This document shows, piece by piece, positions 49,675-58,283 of a stretch of DNA of 64,000 nucleotides. The notes beneath the pieces were generated by a model. It had not been told where the DNA came from, searched no databases, and worked only from the letters and a program-made list of their open reading frames with translations. The DNA lies in assembly GCA_035278025.1 (NCBI GenBank), contig DATEJK010000168.1, positions 30,528 through 94,527 of the forward strand, read 5' to 3'. How positions within the stretch are numbered: position 1 is the stretch's first letter; every line of letters starts with the position of its first letter. Position numbers and translations under genes: made by a program. Origin of the DNA: JAICWP01 sp035278025. Lineage in GTDB: Bacteria > Acidobacteriota > Terriglobia > Terriglobales > Acidobacteriaceae.

Positions 49675-50511
49675 ATGGAACGCATCGGTCTCATCGCCGG
49701 CAATGGCAAGTTTCCCATGCTCGTTCTGGACGCCGCCCGCGCCCAAGGCGCGCAGGTGGTGGTGGCGGCCATCAAGGAAGAGACGTTTCCCGAGATTGAA
49801 GCGCATGGCGCGGCCGCGGTTTACTGGATGTCGCTGGGTGAACTGGGTCGCCTGATTGATACCTTCAAGCGCGAGGGCGTGCGCCGTGCCATCATGGCCG
49901 GGCAGGTGAAGCACAAGCAGATTTTCTCCAGCATCCGCCCCGACTGGCGCTTGGCCAAGCTGCTGCTTTCGCTAGGCACGCGCAACACTGATTCCTTGCT
50001 GGGCGGAGTGGCCAAGGTGCTGGCCGACGAAGGCATCATGCTGGAAGATTCCACCAGCTTTCTGCAGTCTTTGCTTGCCCGTGCCGGAGTGCTCACCCGG
50101 CGTCCGCCGACCGAAGCGGAGCAGAAAGACATCGCCTACGGAAGGCAGGTAGCGCGCCATCTGGCGCAATTCGATATCGGGCAGACTGTGGTCGTGGCGG
50201 AGGCTGCCTGCGTGGCCGTAGAAGCCATGGAAGGGACCGACGCGGCCATCGAGCGGGCGGGTCGCATCATGGCCGCGCTGGATGGCGAGTCTTCCACCTT
50301 GCGCCGGCATCTAACCATCGTCAAAGTCGCCAAGCCCAATCAGGACATGCGCTTTGATGTCCCCGTGGTCGGTGTGAAAACCATCGAAGTAATGCGCCAG
50401 GCGGTGGCCACTTGCCTGGCGCTGGACGCGGGCAAGTGCCTGCTGCTCGATGGCGACGCCGTTGTGGCCGCGGCGGATGCCGCCGGTATCTGCCTGGTCG
50501 CCGACACCTAG
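49675..50511 (+). CDS. lpxI: UDP-2,3-diacylglucosamine pyrophosphatase LpxI
   Basis: The 278-residue protein is of the LpxI type, which replaces LpxH in many bacteria and hydrolyses UDP-2,3-diacylglucosamine to lipid X and UMP. It begins IGLIAGNGKFPMLVLDAARA, has MAGQVKHKQIF near 78, LARAGVLTRRPPTEAEQKDI near 140 and the C-terminal VVVAEAACVAVEAMEGTDAAI near 180 with VPVVGVKTIEVMRQA. The order and length fit. It follows lpxA after a 195-base repeat-filled gap and precedes the DinB gene by 9 bases. Confidence 0.93.
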   Translation: MERIGLIAGNGKFPMLVLDAARAQGAQVVVAAIKEETFPEIEAHGAAAVYWMSLGELGRLIDTFKREGVRRAIMAGQVKHKQIFSSIRPDWRLAKLLLSLGTRNTDSLLGGVAKVLADEGIMLEDSTSFLQSLLARAGVLTRRPPTEAEQKDIAYGRQVARHLAQFDIGQTVVVAEAACVAVEAMEGTDAAIERAGRIMAALDGESSTLRRHLTIVKVAKPNQDMRFDVPVVGVKTIEVMRQAVATCLALDAGKCLLLDGDAVVAAADAAGICLVADT

Positions 50512-50520
50512 GAGAAAGCC

Positions 50521-51003
50521 ATGCCGCAAGCCAGCGCAAAAATCGAAGAAATTTCCCGCATCGCTGACCAACTTAAGCGCGCCTTCGAGGGCGACGCCTG
50601 GCATGGGCCAGCGGTGCTGGAGGTCCTAGACGGAGTGAACGCGCGTTCAGCCGCCAAGAAGCCCATATCCGGCGCCCACAGCATCTGGGAAATTGTGCTG
50701 CACATCGCCGCCTGGGATGGCGCCATTCGGCGCCGCATGGCAGGGCAGGCGCTGCAGCTTTCGGATGAGCAGGATTTCCCCCCGGTGAAAGATAGCAGCG
50801 ACGCCGCTTGGCACCGCGCCCTGGAAAACCTTAAGCAGAGTCACGCCGAATTGATCCAGGCGCTTCTCGCCATGCCGGATTACCGCCTGACCGCGCAAGT
50901 GCCGGGCAAGGATTACGACTTCTACCACATGCTGCACGGAGCGGTGCAGCACGAGCTCTACCATGCCGGCCAGATCGCGTTGCTGAGGAAAGTGGCCGGG
51001 TGA
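50521..51003 (+). CDS. DinB family protein
   Basis: The 160-residue four-helix protein matches the DinB/YfiT superfamily. Its metal-binding His are visible in IVLHIAAWD near residue 60 and AVQHELYHAGQIALLR near 143, where H-x3-H gives two ligands. Members act as thiol-dependent transferases or have unknown roles. It begins 9 bases after the lpxI stop codon, so it may be read with it, although no functional link is evident. Confidence 0.85.
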   Translation: MPQASAKIEEISRIADQLKRAFEGDAWHGPAVLEVLDGVNARSAAKKPISGAHSIWEIVLHIAAWDGAIRRRMAGQALQLSDEQDFPPVKDSSDAAWHRALENLKQSHAELIQALLAMPDYRLTAQVPGKDYDFYHMLHGAVQHELYHAGQIALLRKVAG

Positions 51004-51113
51004 GCCGAGGGCCGGAATTAGCGCCTTGTCGAAAGGACATTTTGGCGGTGTGAAAGAACAGTTTCCCGCACAAAGTTACAGGCGATCAGAAAATGAAATC
51101 TGGAAGGAAGCTT

Positions 51114-51250
51114 CGTATCAGGGCATGGCTTCAGCCATGCCGATGCCGTGGGTAGAGGGATTCGCCTTCATGCGCTGAGACCAGCGCAGCGGCTGAAGCC
51201 GGCCGTTTCAGCGGCTGTGCTTGGCACGACTGAAGTCGTGTTCTGATACG
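51114..51250. repeat. compound REP-like element with terminal inverted repeats
   Basis: The gap 51004-51367 holds no gene. Outer inverted repeats CGTATCAG (51114-51121) and CTGATACG (51243-51250) enclose three palindromes: GCATGGCTTCAGCCATGC (51123-51140), CGGCTGAAGCCG (51190-51201) and CACGACTGAAGTCGTG (51225-51240). The layout is that of a REP doublet or BIME. Confidence 0.75.
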
Positions 51251-51367
51251 CACCTGCCCGGGTGCCGGGGGACTCTCGACAGCGCGCGGGCGAGGCGCCG
51301 GCCACATACAATCGCCATTTTCGGAGCAACTCCCGCATCCAGCGGCAGACTCCTAATGGTTAGGGCC

Positions 51368-52327
51368 ATGAAAGCTTCTCTCTGGGTTCTCGCGGTTCTT
51401 ATATTCCTGTTGCTGCCATTCGCGCCGGCTCAGGCCAAAAGCAACCAGCCAGCGGCGGCCAAAACCTACGAGGGTTGTCTCACTGCGGCCAATGGACTCT
51501 TATTGCTGGCCCAGTCTGGCGGACATGCCTATGCCCTGCACGGCCGCACAGAGGAATTGAACAAGTACTTGGATCACACTCTGCAGGTGCAAGGCACGCC
51601 GGAGAAGCCGCAGAACCCGCGCACCATCGGGGCCGCTCTGCGGGTTAAGAGCTGGAAAGTGACGGGCGAATGCCACCTGGATCTAAGATCGCTGTCGCGA
51701 GCGACTCCGGCATGGAAAAAGAGCGGCGAACCCGCTGTTCCCATCGCGGGCAAAACAGGAAAGGACGCCATCGCGGTTCCTGTAACCAGTAACCGCTCGG
51801 TGGGCGAAACTACGCCGCCCAACGACGTCGAGCGTAAGGGAATCCCGCCGCCACCCTCGCAACCCGGCCGGCCTCCAGTGCCTGAAGACACGGCGCAAAA
51901 TCCCCGCGACGCGGACCGCATGGCGGTGGCTGCGCAGCGCGCAGAAATCGGTACCCCCAATGGCACCTTGGGTGTGCCTGCCGAGCCCGGAATCGGAGCC
52001 CTGGCTTCCCGGCAATCAGCAGCGAAACCCGCTGCACTCGTGCACATTAACGGGGAAGAGTTTCTGCCGGAGAAAGTAACCATTGCCGCAGGCCAAACTG
52101 TGGAGTGGAAAAACGACACTGGCGATCCGCACACCGTCACGCTTGTGCCGGACAAGGCCCTGGTTCCCGCCGACGTCGCCCTGCCCAAAAATGCCCAGCC
52201 CTTCGATTCCGGTACCATTTCTGCCGGTATGACTTTCAGGCGCACCTTCAAAATTCCGGGAACTTACCGCTACTACTGCACCTTGCATGAGGGCAACGGC
52301 ATGGTAGGCGAGGTCATCGTCCGATGA
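51368..52327 (+). CDS. exported cupredoxin-domain protein
   Basis: The ATG at 51368 gives 319 residues with a signal peptide (VLIFLLLPFAPAQA). Residues about 25-105 form a small domain of the type seen in acidobacterial exported proteins (GHAYALHGRTEELNKYLDHT). A disordered Pro/Arg-rich linker follows. The C-terminal ~95 residues are a plastocyanin-like cupredoxin: EFLPEKVTIAAGQTVEWKND, DPHTVTL with the first His, and YYCTLHEGNGMVGEV with Cys, His and Met. All type 1 copper ligands are present, so it should bind copper and carry electrons or store metal in the periplasm. Confidence 0.85.
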   Translation: MKASLWVLAVLIFLLLPFAPAQAKSNQPAAAKTYEGCLTAANGLLLLAQSGGHAYALHGRTEELNKYLDHTLQVQGTPEKPQNPRTIGAALRVKSWKVTGECHLDLRSLSRATPAWKKSGEPAVPIAGKTGKDAIAVPVTSNRSVGETTPPNDVERKGIPPPPSQPGRPPVPEDTAQNPRDADRMAVAAQRAEIGTPNGTLGVPAEPGIGALASRQSAAKPAALVHINGEEFLPEKVTIAAGQTVEWKNDTGDPHTVTLVPDKALVPADVALPKNAQPFDSGTISAGMTFRRTFKIPGTYRYYCTLHEGNGMVGEVIVR

Positions 52328-52369
52328 TCCGGGCCGTTGGCTGCGGCCAGCGGACGCTATAATCAGCGC

Positions 52370-53065
52370 ATGCTTTGCGCCGTCCGAGAGGCCGGGACTG
52401 TCGGCGTGCTGTTGCTTCTGCTTTTCCCGCCTGTGGGGCAGGCCCAAGCCGCAAACCGGCAAAACTGGCCCACTCCCAACTCCATAAGCATTGTTACCGA
52501 CCGCCTGCCGGAACCGGTTGACCACAAGCCGTATCACTTCCAATTAGTGGCCCGGGGCGGCAGGCCGCCTTACACATGGACGATTATCCAAGGTGAGCTG
52601 CCGTCTGGGCTCCACCTGAATGTGAACACAGGAATCATCAGCGGTATACCTCAGGGCAAAGCGACGGCGCGATTCACCGTGCGCACCAGCGACTCCTCGC
52701 AACCCCCGCTGAGCGCTACTCGTGAGGTCGCAATGACGTCGGCGCCCGCTCTGCAAATGGAATGGCAGCGTGAACCAGTCCTGGAGAACGATGGCATTTA
52801 CGGCGAAGTCAAGGTCGGCAATCCCAGCAAGGACCCCTACGACCTGACCTTTATCATCGTGGCCGTCAACCAGATCGGCAAGGCATTTGCGCTCGGTTAC
52901 CAGCATTTCACTTTGCAGCCGCAGGCCACCCAGGCGATACCCTTCGGTTCCTCGCTGCCGCTGGGCGCCTACATTGTGCACGCCGATGCAGTGGGAGAGG
53001 TTCCGGAGAAGGATGTGATCCGGCGGGCTCAGCTGCAGACTCCCGAGCCGCTGGTGAAGAAGTGA
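52370..53065 (+). CDS. exported protein with putative Ig (He_PIG) domain
   Basis: The ATG at 52370 gives 231 residues with a signal peptide (GVLLLLLFPPVGQAQA). Residues about 45-125 show the He_PIG pattern, a cadherin-like Ig fold: YHFQLVARGGRPPYTWTI, then LPSGLHLNVNTGIISGIP. The second half is another beta sandwich (EVKVGNPSKDPYDLTFIIVAVN). It is a surface or periplasmic protein with no enzyme motif. It lies 42 bases after the cupredoxin gene and 21 before the GnnA-like gene. Confidence 0.78.
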   Translation: MLCAVREAGTVGVLLLLLFPPVGQAQAANRQNWPTPNSISIVTDRLPEPVDHKPYHFQLVARGGRPPYTWTIIQGELPSGLHLNVNTGIISGIPQGKATARFTVRTSDSSQPPLSATREVAMTSAPALQMEWQREPVLENDGIYGEVKVGNPSKDPYDLTFIIVAVNQIGKAFALGYQHFTLQPQATQAIPFGSSLPLGAYIVHADAVGEVPEKDVIRRAQLQTPEPLVKK

Positions 53066-53086
53066 TATCTTTGAGCCTTTCTCGTA

Positions 53087-54130
53087 TTGAGCTTGGCTGA
53101 GATTCCCATCCACGTAGCCGTTATCGGAGCCGGTGCGTTCGGGCGCAATCACGCCCGGGTGTACCGCCGGCTGGAGCAAGCGGGCGAACCCGTTCATCTG
53201 GCGGCGGTGGCCGACCAGGATTCGGCCCGGGCTGCGGCTCTGGCGCAGGAGTGTGGCCCCGGCGTAACCGCCTTCGACGACATTCGCGAGTTGCTCGCGC
53301 GCGGTGGCATCCACGCTGCCTCCCTTGCCGTGCCGACCGTACAGCATCTCAAGGTGGCAAGCGAACTGATGGCGGCGGGATTGGATGTTCTCATTGAGAA
53401 GCCTCTGGCTTCCACGCTGGCCGAAGCCGATGAGCTGATCCGGCTGGCGGAGCGTCACGTTCGCATCGCTCAGGTCGGCCACCTGGAGCGCTTCAATCCC
53501 GCGGTGCAGGCAACTTTGCAGCTGGTCACCCGCCCCATGTTTTTCGAGGTGCACCGGATGAGCGTCTTCAGTCCTCGCTCGCTCGATATTGACGTAGTGC
53601 TCGACCTTATGATCCACGACCTCGACATCGTGCTTACTCTGGCAAACTCGCCGGTCAGCGAAGTGCGCGCCGTTGGCTTGCCCATTCTTTCCCGCCAGGT
53701 GGACATTGCCAACGTGCGTCTGGAGTTCGAGTCCGGTTGCGTGGCCAACCTTACCGCCAGCCGGGTGAGCACGGAAAAAGTGCGCAAGCTGCGCTTCTTC
53801 CAGCCGCGGCAGTACGTCTCCATTGACTACTCCCGCCAGGACGTATTGGTGTTTACCGTCGCCGCAGACGCCGCCGCAAGAGGAGACGCGCTGCCGGGCT
53901 CGCCGGGCTCCCCCATTCAAGTGGCCAAGCCTGCAGTACAGGCCCAGGAACCCCTCGAAGCCGAACTGCGTGCGTTTATGGAAGCGGTGCACCGGCGTTC
54001 TCCGGCGCGGGTTACCCTCGAGGACGGCCGCCGCGCCCTGGCCCTGGCGTTGGAGATTCAGGCCGCCATGCGCGAGCACGGCCGTAAGGTAGACCTGGAC
54101 TTCCTGGGCGCTGGACGTTCATCCTTTTAG
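53087..54130 (+). CDS. Gfo/Idh/MocA oxidoreductase, GnnA-like
   Basis: The 347-residue frame starts at a TTG; no in-frame ATG precedes the Rossmann motif VAVIGAGAFGRNHARVY. It continues LIEKPLASTLAEADELIRLA and the block QVGHLERFNPAV, then VLDLMIHDLDIVLTLANSPV and DIANVRLEFESGCVANLTAS. That succession is characteristic of GnnA and its relatives that oxidise C3 of UDP-GlcNAc, first half of the route to the 3-amino sugar used for amide-linked lipid A. Nearness to fabZ-lpxA-lpxI supports the idea. The partner aminotransferase GnnB is not in the window, so another role is possible. Confidence 0.8.
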   Translation: MSLAEIPIHVAVIGAGAFGRNHARVYRRLEQAGEPVHLAAVADQDSARAAALAQECGPGVTAFDDIRELLARGGIHAASLAVPTVQHLKVASELMAAGLDVLIEKPLASTLAEADELIRLAERHVRIAQVGHLERFNPAVQATLQLVTRPMFFEVHRMSVFSPRSLDIDVVLDLMIHDLDIVLTLANSPVSEVRAVGLPILSRQVDIANVRLEFESGCVANLTASRVSTEKVRKLRFFQPRQYVSIDYSRQDVLVFTVAADAAARGDALPGSPGSPIQVAKPAVQAQEPLEAELRAFMEAVHRRSPARVTLEDGRRALALALEIQAAMREHGRKVDLDFLGAGRSSF

Positions 54131-54391
54131 CGCGCGCAACTCTTAGCGCATGCGCCTCCTGCTAGGTTAAGCCCTCACAATTTGCCGATAACCCGAGGTT
54201 GGGTGCCAAGTGCCGATTTTGTAAGTACTTCTTGCTTTCGGAATAGGTTAACTCACTGGGATACGGCGGTTAGGTCAAGTACTTCTGTGCTTTAGCCGAC
54301 CCTGCCTTTGGTGCGAAAATAGACCCGCTTGGCTGTCCCGCCTCGCTCGCGGCGCGAAAAGCCAGCCATTTGCTTCGCAACCGGCAGCCTC

Positions 54392-55483
54392 ATGGCGTCT
54401 ACGGAAATGCCGCCTCGCAAGCCGTTTTTGCCACCACCGCTCTATTCAGCGGCAGCGGGCAGAGGTGTGGAGCTAGCCTCGCGGCTTGAACCCGGGACCC
54501 TTCCCACACCCAAATTCTTGGCCTCTCTGCAGGATGAGATTGACCGCTCGCATCGCCGCGAGGCCTTCTGGATGTCGGTGCTGGTTCATCTGGTGGTTCT
54601 GGTGGGCTTTATCAACGGCTCTAAGTTGTTGCCGGCGCATGGCATGGTGGTGCCGACGAACACGGAAGTGCTGCAAGCCCATGAATACACGTTCCTGGTA
54701 CTGCCGCCCGACCTGCAAAAGAACGCCTCCCGGCCACACACCAGTGTTCTTTCCGACAAGAACCGGGTTGCTACTTCACGGGAGCCGGTGACTGACCGCA
54801 AGGTGCTGCAGCACATTCTGGCAAGAAGTTCGAGAGGGGCGGCAAGCCCCAAGCCGCACCAATACCAAGCCAAAACCCCGGCGGCGGTGAACCCGGCCAA
54901 GCCCACTCCGCAGGCGACCGCGGAAGTGGCGGCCGCCATTCCCCCTGCTCCTATTCGCGCCGGACAGCCGGAAATGGCAAGCGTGCCCGCCGCGAGTCAA
55001 GCCAGCCCTCAGCCCCCCGCGGCGCACCCCGCCCCAGGATCCCTTACCGGCACGCCCCTTGGAGAGTCCACCAGCCCGAGTGGCGGCAACACGGAAGGAG
55101 GCATCAGCGCCACCCATTCTCAGCCCGCCAGCCAGAGCCAGGTGGACGTGCTCAGTGACACCATGGGGGTCAATTTTGGCCCGTATCTTAGCCGGGTGCT
55201 GCGCGCTGTCCGTCTTAACTGGTACGACCGCATTCCCGAGTCCGCCCGTGCGCCTCTTATGAAACGGGGCAAGGTCTCAATTCAATTCGACATTTTGAAA
55301 ACTGGGCAAATCGCCGCCATGGCGGTGGTCGGCACCTCGGGCGACCCCTCTCTGGATGGCGCTGCCATCGGCGGTATTAACCAATCTGGCCCCTTTCCCC
55401 CTCTACCCCCGCAGTTCCAGGGACAATATCTGGCCTTGCGCTTCCACTTCTTCTACAACCCGGACATCAAGGACTTGAGGTAG
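54392..55483 (+). CDS. TonB-like energy transducer protein
   Basis: The ATG at 54392 gives 363 residues; a TTG 21 codons earlier is the alternative. After about 70 cytosolic residues comes one membrane helix (MSVLVHLVVLVGFING), then a long Pro/Ala/Ser-rich region, and a TonB-type C-terminal domain from about 265 (GPYLSRVLRAVRLNWYDRIPE, FDILKTGQIAAMAVVGTSGDPSLDGAA). Such proteins connect inner-membrane proton motors with outer-membrane receptors, or act as TonB relatives without them. No exbB or exbD is near. The 261 bases before it contain a short direct repeat AAGTACTTCT (54223, 54279), nothing else. Confidence 0.8.
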   Translation: MASTEMPPRKPFLPPPLYSAAAGRGVELASRLEPGTLPTPKFLASLQDEIDRSHRREAFWMSVLVHLVVLVGFINGSKLLPAHGMVVPTNTEVLQAHEYTFLVLPPDLQKNASRPHTSVLSDKNRVATSREPVTDRKVLQHILARSSRGAASPKPHQYQAKTPAAVNPAKPTPQATAEVAAAIPPAPIRAGQPEMASVPAASQASPQPPAAHPAPGSLTGTPLGESTSPSGGNTEGGISATHSQPASQSQVDVLSDTMGVNFGPYLSRVLRAVRLNWYDRIPESARAPLMKRGKVSIQFDILKTGQIAAMAVVGTSGDPSLDGAAIGGINQSGPFPPLPPQFQGQYLALRFHFFYNPDIKDLR

Positions 55484-55498
55484 TTCGAAAAACAATCC

Positions 55499-55517
55499 TG
55501 CCGCCTTCGGGGCGGCA
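55499..55517 (+). terminator. hairpin after the TonB-like gene
   Basis: TGCCGCC and GGCGGCA form a 7-base stem with loop TTCGG, 16 bases after the stop codon. A short T-containing tail (TATTCCT) follows. It may end the transcript or only weaken read-through into the beta-barrel gene. Confidence 0.5.
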
Positions 55518-55545
55518 TATTCCTAAGTAGTTGTAAGGAGGAGAC

Positions 55546-56037
55546 TTGAGACGCGTCTATCGCAGGCTGCTAGGGTGTGGGCTGTTGTTGTTGATACTGA
55601 CCGCAAGCGCGGCCATGGCTGCCGCTCAGGAACACAGTGCTCAGGGCTATGTGTTCTTCGCCCCGGGCGTAATAACCTCGCCGGGCAGTTCAAGCGCCAG
55701 CTTGCACTTCGGAGCCGGCGGCGAAGGGTTTCTACACAAGGGAATTGCCGCCGGGGCCGAACTTGGATACCTGGCGCCGTGGAGCGATTTTGGCGGCGGC
55801 TTGGGAATTTTATCTCTCGATGGCCAATACCATTTTGCCCGTGGACAACGGGTGGTGCCGTTTGTGACCGCCGGATATTCCCTGGGGTTCCACAGCGGCC
55901 ACGTCAATCTTTTCAATTACGGCATTGGGGCAAATATCTGGATGAAGTCGAACCGCGGAATCCGCCTGGAATTCCGCGATCACGTGGACAGCAGCAATCA
56001 CTACATTGATTTTCGAATCGGGTATGCCTTCCGGTAG
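55546..56037 (+). CDS. small outer-membrane beta-barrel protein
   Basis: The start is a TTG at 55546, chosen because AAGGAGGAGAC stands directly upstream and a signal peptide follows (LLGCGLLLLILTASAAMAAAQ). The 163 residues form alternating strands with aromatic edges: GYVFFAPGV, SLHFGAGGEGFLHKGIAAGAELG, PFVTAGYSLGF, and an end strand YIDFRIGYAFR with terminal aromatic-x-Arg. This is an eight-stranded barrel of the OmpX/OmpW size. Function unknown. Confidence 0.78.
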   Translation: MRRVYRRLLGCGLLLLILTASAAMAAAQEHSAQGYVFFAPGVITSPGSSSASLHFGAGGEGFLHKGIAAGAELGYLAPWSDFGGGLGILSLDGQYHFARGQRVVPFVTAGYSLGFHSGHVNLFNYGIGANIWMKSNRGIRLEFRDHVDSSNHYIDFRIGYAFR

Positions 56038-56142
56038 TGGCGGAGTCAGCCGTCGGTAAGCAAGCATCGGCGGGGGCGGCCGTGCCCCCGCTACCACGAG
56101 AGCAGGCGATCAGCATCGCGCCCTATCGCCTACAATTGACAG

Positions 56143-56325
56143 GTGGACAAATCTGCCCAAAAAGGGCCGCAGCCACGGCCGCCTGCGGCCACGCGCAACC
56201 ATTCAGCCACGCAGCGAAGGCGGGCGTTGCGGGCTGAGGCTGCCGGAATTATCCTGATCGCCCTCGCCATTCTGGCTTACACCGTTCTGCGTTACGGGGC
56301 GCACATCAACTGGAGCGCCCGCTAG
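56143..56325 (+). CDS. small single-helix membrane protein
   Basis: A GTG at 56143 opens a 60-residue frame: a basic, Gln/Arg-rich front (PQPRPPAATRNHSATQRRR) and one membrane helix (AAGIILIALAILAYTVLRYG). It ends three bases before the GTG of miaA, so it would be read as the first gene of that transcript. Small proteins of this build before miaA are known to me from acidobacteria only vaguely. The coding call rests on the helix and on the tight spacing. Confidence 0.5.
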   Translation: MDKSAQKGPQPRPPAATRNHSATQRRRALRAEAAGIILIALAILAYTVLRYGAHINWSAR

Positions 56326-56328
56326 CCC

Positions 56329-57297
56329 GTGTCCGCGCCTGGTACCTCCTCCGATTTGCCGCTCCTGGTAGTCGTGCTGGGGCCCACGGGCAGCGGCAAA
56401 ACCGCGCTTTCGCTGGCGCTCGCCCAACGCTTTGGCGGAGAGATCGTGAACTGCGATTCGGTGGCCCTGTACCGCGAGTTCGAGATCGGTACGGCCAAGC
56501 CCAGCGCGGAGGAACGCGCGCGCGTGCCGCACCATCTTTTCGATATTGCCGATCCCGCCTCGCAAGTCACTGCGGGAGAGTACGCGCGGCAGGCGCGGCT
56601 GGTACTGCGGGAGATCAGCGCTCGCCACAAACTGCCCATCGTGGTGGGAGGCACCGGCCTGTACCTGCGGGCGCTGCTGGAAGGTCTGTTTCCCGCGCCA
56701 CTCCGGTCGGAGGAATTGCGCCAGCGGTTGCGCAGCCGCGGGCAGGGCAAAGCTTCCGGCTACCTGCACCGGCTGCTGGCACGGCTGGACAAAGAAGCAT
56801 CGCGGAAGATACATCCTAACGACACGCCCAAGCTCATCCGCGCCATAGAAGTGTGCATTGCCGGAGGCCGGCGAATGACGGCCATGTGGCAGATGGGGCG
56901 CGAGCCCTTGCGGGATTTCTTCATCCTGCGGCTGGGCCTGAATCCGGACCGCGCCCAGCTTTACGCGCGCATCAACCGGCGTGCTCAGCAAATGTTCGCC
57001 GCCGGCCTGGTGGAGGAAACCGCCCGTCTGCGGGAAAAATACGGTGACCGGGCATGGGCTCTGAACTCGCTGGGCTACCAGCAGGCAGGCCAGATACTGC
57101 GCGGCGAAATCAGCCTGGAACTGGGTATCGCGAAGGCGCAGCAGGGACACCGCAACTACGCCAAGCGGCAGATGACCTGGTTCCGCCGCGAACCGGCTGT
57201 CCACTGGCTGCGCGGGTGGGGCGATGAGCCCGCTATCCAGCAGCAGGCGGCGGGCCTAATCGAAAGCCGCTTGCGCTCTGCGCGGGTGGGGGTGTAA
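56329..57297 (+). CDS. miaA: tRNA dimethylallyltransferase
   Basis: The 322-residue protein starts at a GTG and transfers the dimethylallyl group to A37 of tRNAs that read UNN codons. The P-loop GPTGSGKT is at 18-25, NCDSVALYREFEIGTAKPS near 40-58 is the substrate-site signature, and HHLFDIADP, VGGTGLYLRALLEGL and RNYAKRQMTWFRR complete the family. It follows a tiny membrane-protein frame by three bases. Length and motifs are normal. Confidence 0.95.
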   Translation: MSAPGTSSDLPLLVVVLGPTGSGKTALSLALAQRFGGEIVNCDSVALYREFEIGTAKPSAEERARVPHHLFDIADPASQVTAGEYARQARLVLREISARHKLPIVVGGTGLYLRALLEGLFPAPLRSEELRQRLRSRGQGKASGYLHRLLARLDKEASRKIHPNDTPKLIRAIEVCIAGGRRMTAMWQMGREPLRDFFILRLGLNPDRAQLYARINRRAQQMFAAGLVEETARLREKYGDRAWALNSLGYQQAGQILRGEISLELGIAKAQQGHRNYAKRQMTWFRREPAVHWLRGWGDEPAIQQQAAGLIESRLRSARVGV

Positions 57298-57503
57298 GCG
57301 CGCGGCGCCGGCCATCGGTGAGCAGCTAGCCCGTTGACATCCCGTGGTTTGGCGGTTTTTGCTGGTATCGCCGCCAGTTCTTTTCCCGGCCGGCGCGCCG
57401 GACGGCGGCGACTTTTCCTTGGACAATCGAAAGAAAACGTACTAAAAAGAAAGGGAAGGCAAAACCGGCCATCTCCGCCGGCGAACGTCCCCGCGAGTTT
57501 ATT

Positions 57504-58265
57504 GTGCTCAACGAAGAACGCCGCCGCGCCATCCTCGATATCACCAACCGCGAGGGACGCGTGCTGGTCAAGGAACTAGCGCGCCGCTTCAGTACTTCCC
57601 AGGTCACCATCCGCAAAGACCTGGAAGTGCTGCACGCGCAGGGGTTCGTGCACCGTACCCATGGAGGGGCGCTGCCCTTCCGCGAAGGCGCGCTCTCCGA
57701 TCCCACGCTGCGGGAAAAGGAAAAGCTCTACCGCAAGGAGAAACTGCACATTGCGAGCGCGGCCGCGCGCATGGTGCAGGAAGGGCAGGTAGTGATTCTC
57801 GATTCAGGAACCACCACCACCGCCATCGCGCGCGGTTTGCGCCACATGCAGAACCTGACCATCGTGACCAACGCGGTGAACATCGCGGCGGAACTGGCGG
57901 GAACACCCATCGAGGTGATCCTCACCGGGGGAACGCTGCGCAAGAACTCGTTTTCCCTGGTCGGACCCATAGCGGAAGACACCCTGCGGCGGTTGAACGC
58001 CGATATCCTGTTCCTTGGGGTGGATGGCTTCGACGTGCACTACGGTTTGAGCACTCCCAACCTGCTGGAGGCAAAAGTTAACCGGGTGATGGTGGAGGTG
58101 GCCAAGCAGACGGTGGCGGTGTGCGATTCCAGTAAATTCGGGAGGCGTAGTTTGTCGCTGATCGTGCCCACCTCCGGAGTACAGAAAGTGATTACTGATA
58201 AGAAGGCGCCCAAATCGGACTTGCGCGCGCTGCACAAGGCGGGAGTAGAAGTTGTATCGGTTTAG
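57504..58265 (+). CDS. DeoR/AgaR-type transcriptional regulator
   Basis: From the GTG at 57504 the protein has 253 residues. The frame remains open upstream for more than 40 codons with a lysine-rich reading but has no ATG, GTG or TTG there. The N-terminal winged helix (LNEERRRAILDITNREGRVLVKEL, TSQVTIRKDLEVLHAQGFVHRTHGG) is the DeoR signature, followed by the sugar-phosphate-binding DeoR C-terminal domain (VILDSGTTTTAIARGL, LTGGTLRKNSFSLVGP). It probably controls the SIS and PfkB genes that follow, with a phosphosugar as signal. Confidence 0.92.
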   Translation: MLNEERRRAILDITNREGRVLVKELARRFSTSQVTIRKDLEVLHAQGFVHRTHGGALPFREGALSDPTLREKEKLYRKEKLHIASAAARMVQEGQVVILDSGTTTTAIARGLRHMQNLTIVTNAVNIAAELAGTPIEVILTGGTLRKNSFSLVGPIAEDTLRRLNADILFLGVDGFDVHYGLSTPNLLEAKVNRVMVEVAKQTVAVCDSSKFGRRSLSLIVPTSGVQKVITDKKAPKSDLRALHKAGVEVVSV

Positions 58266-58283
58266 CAGCGGAACGGGTAGCTT

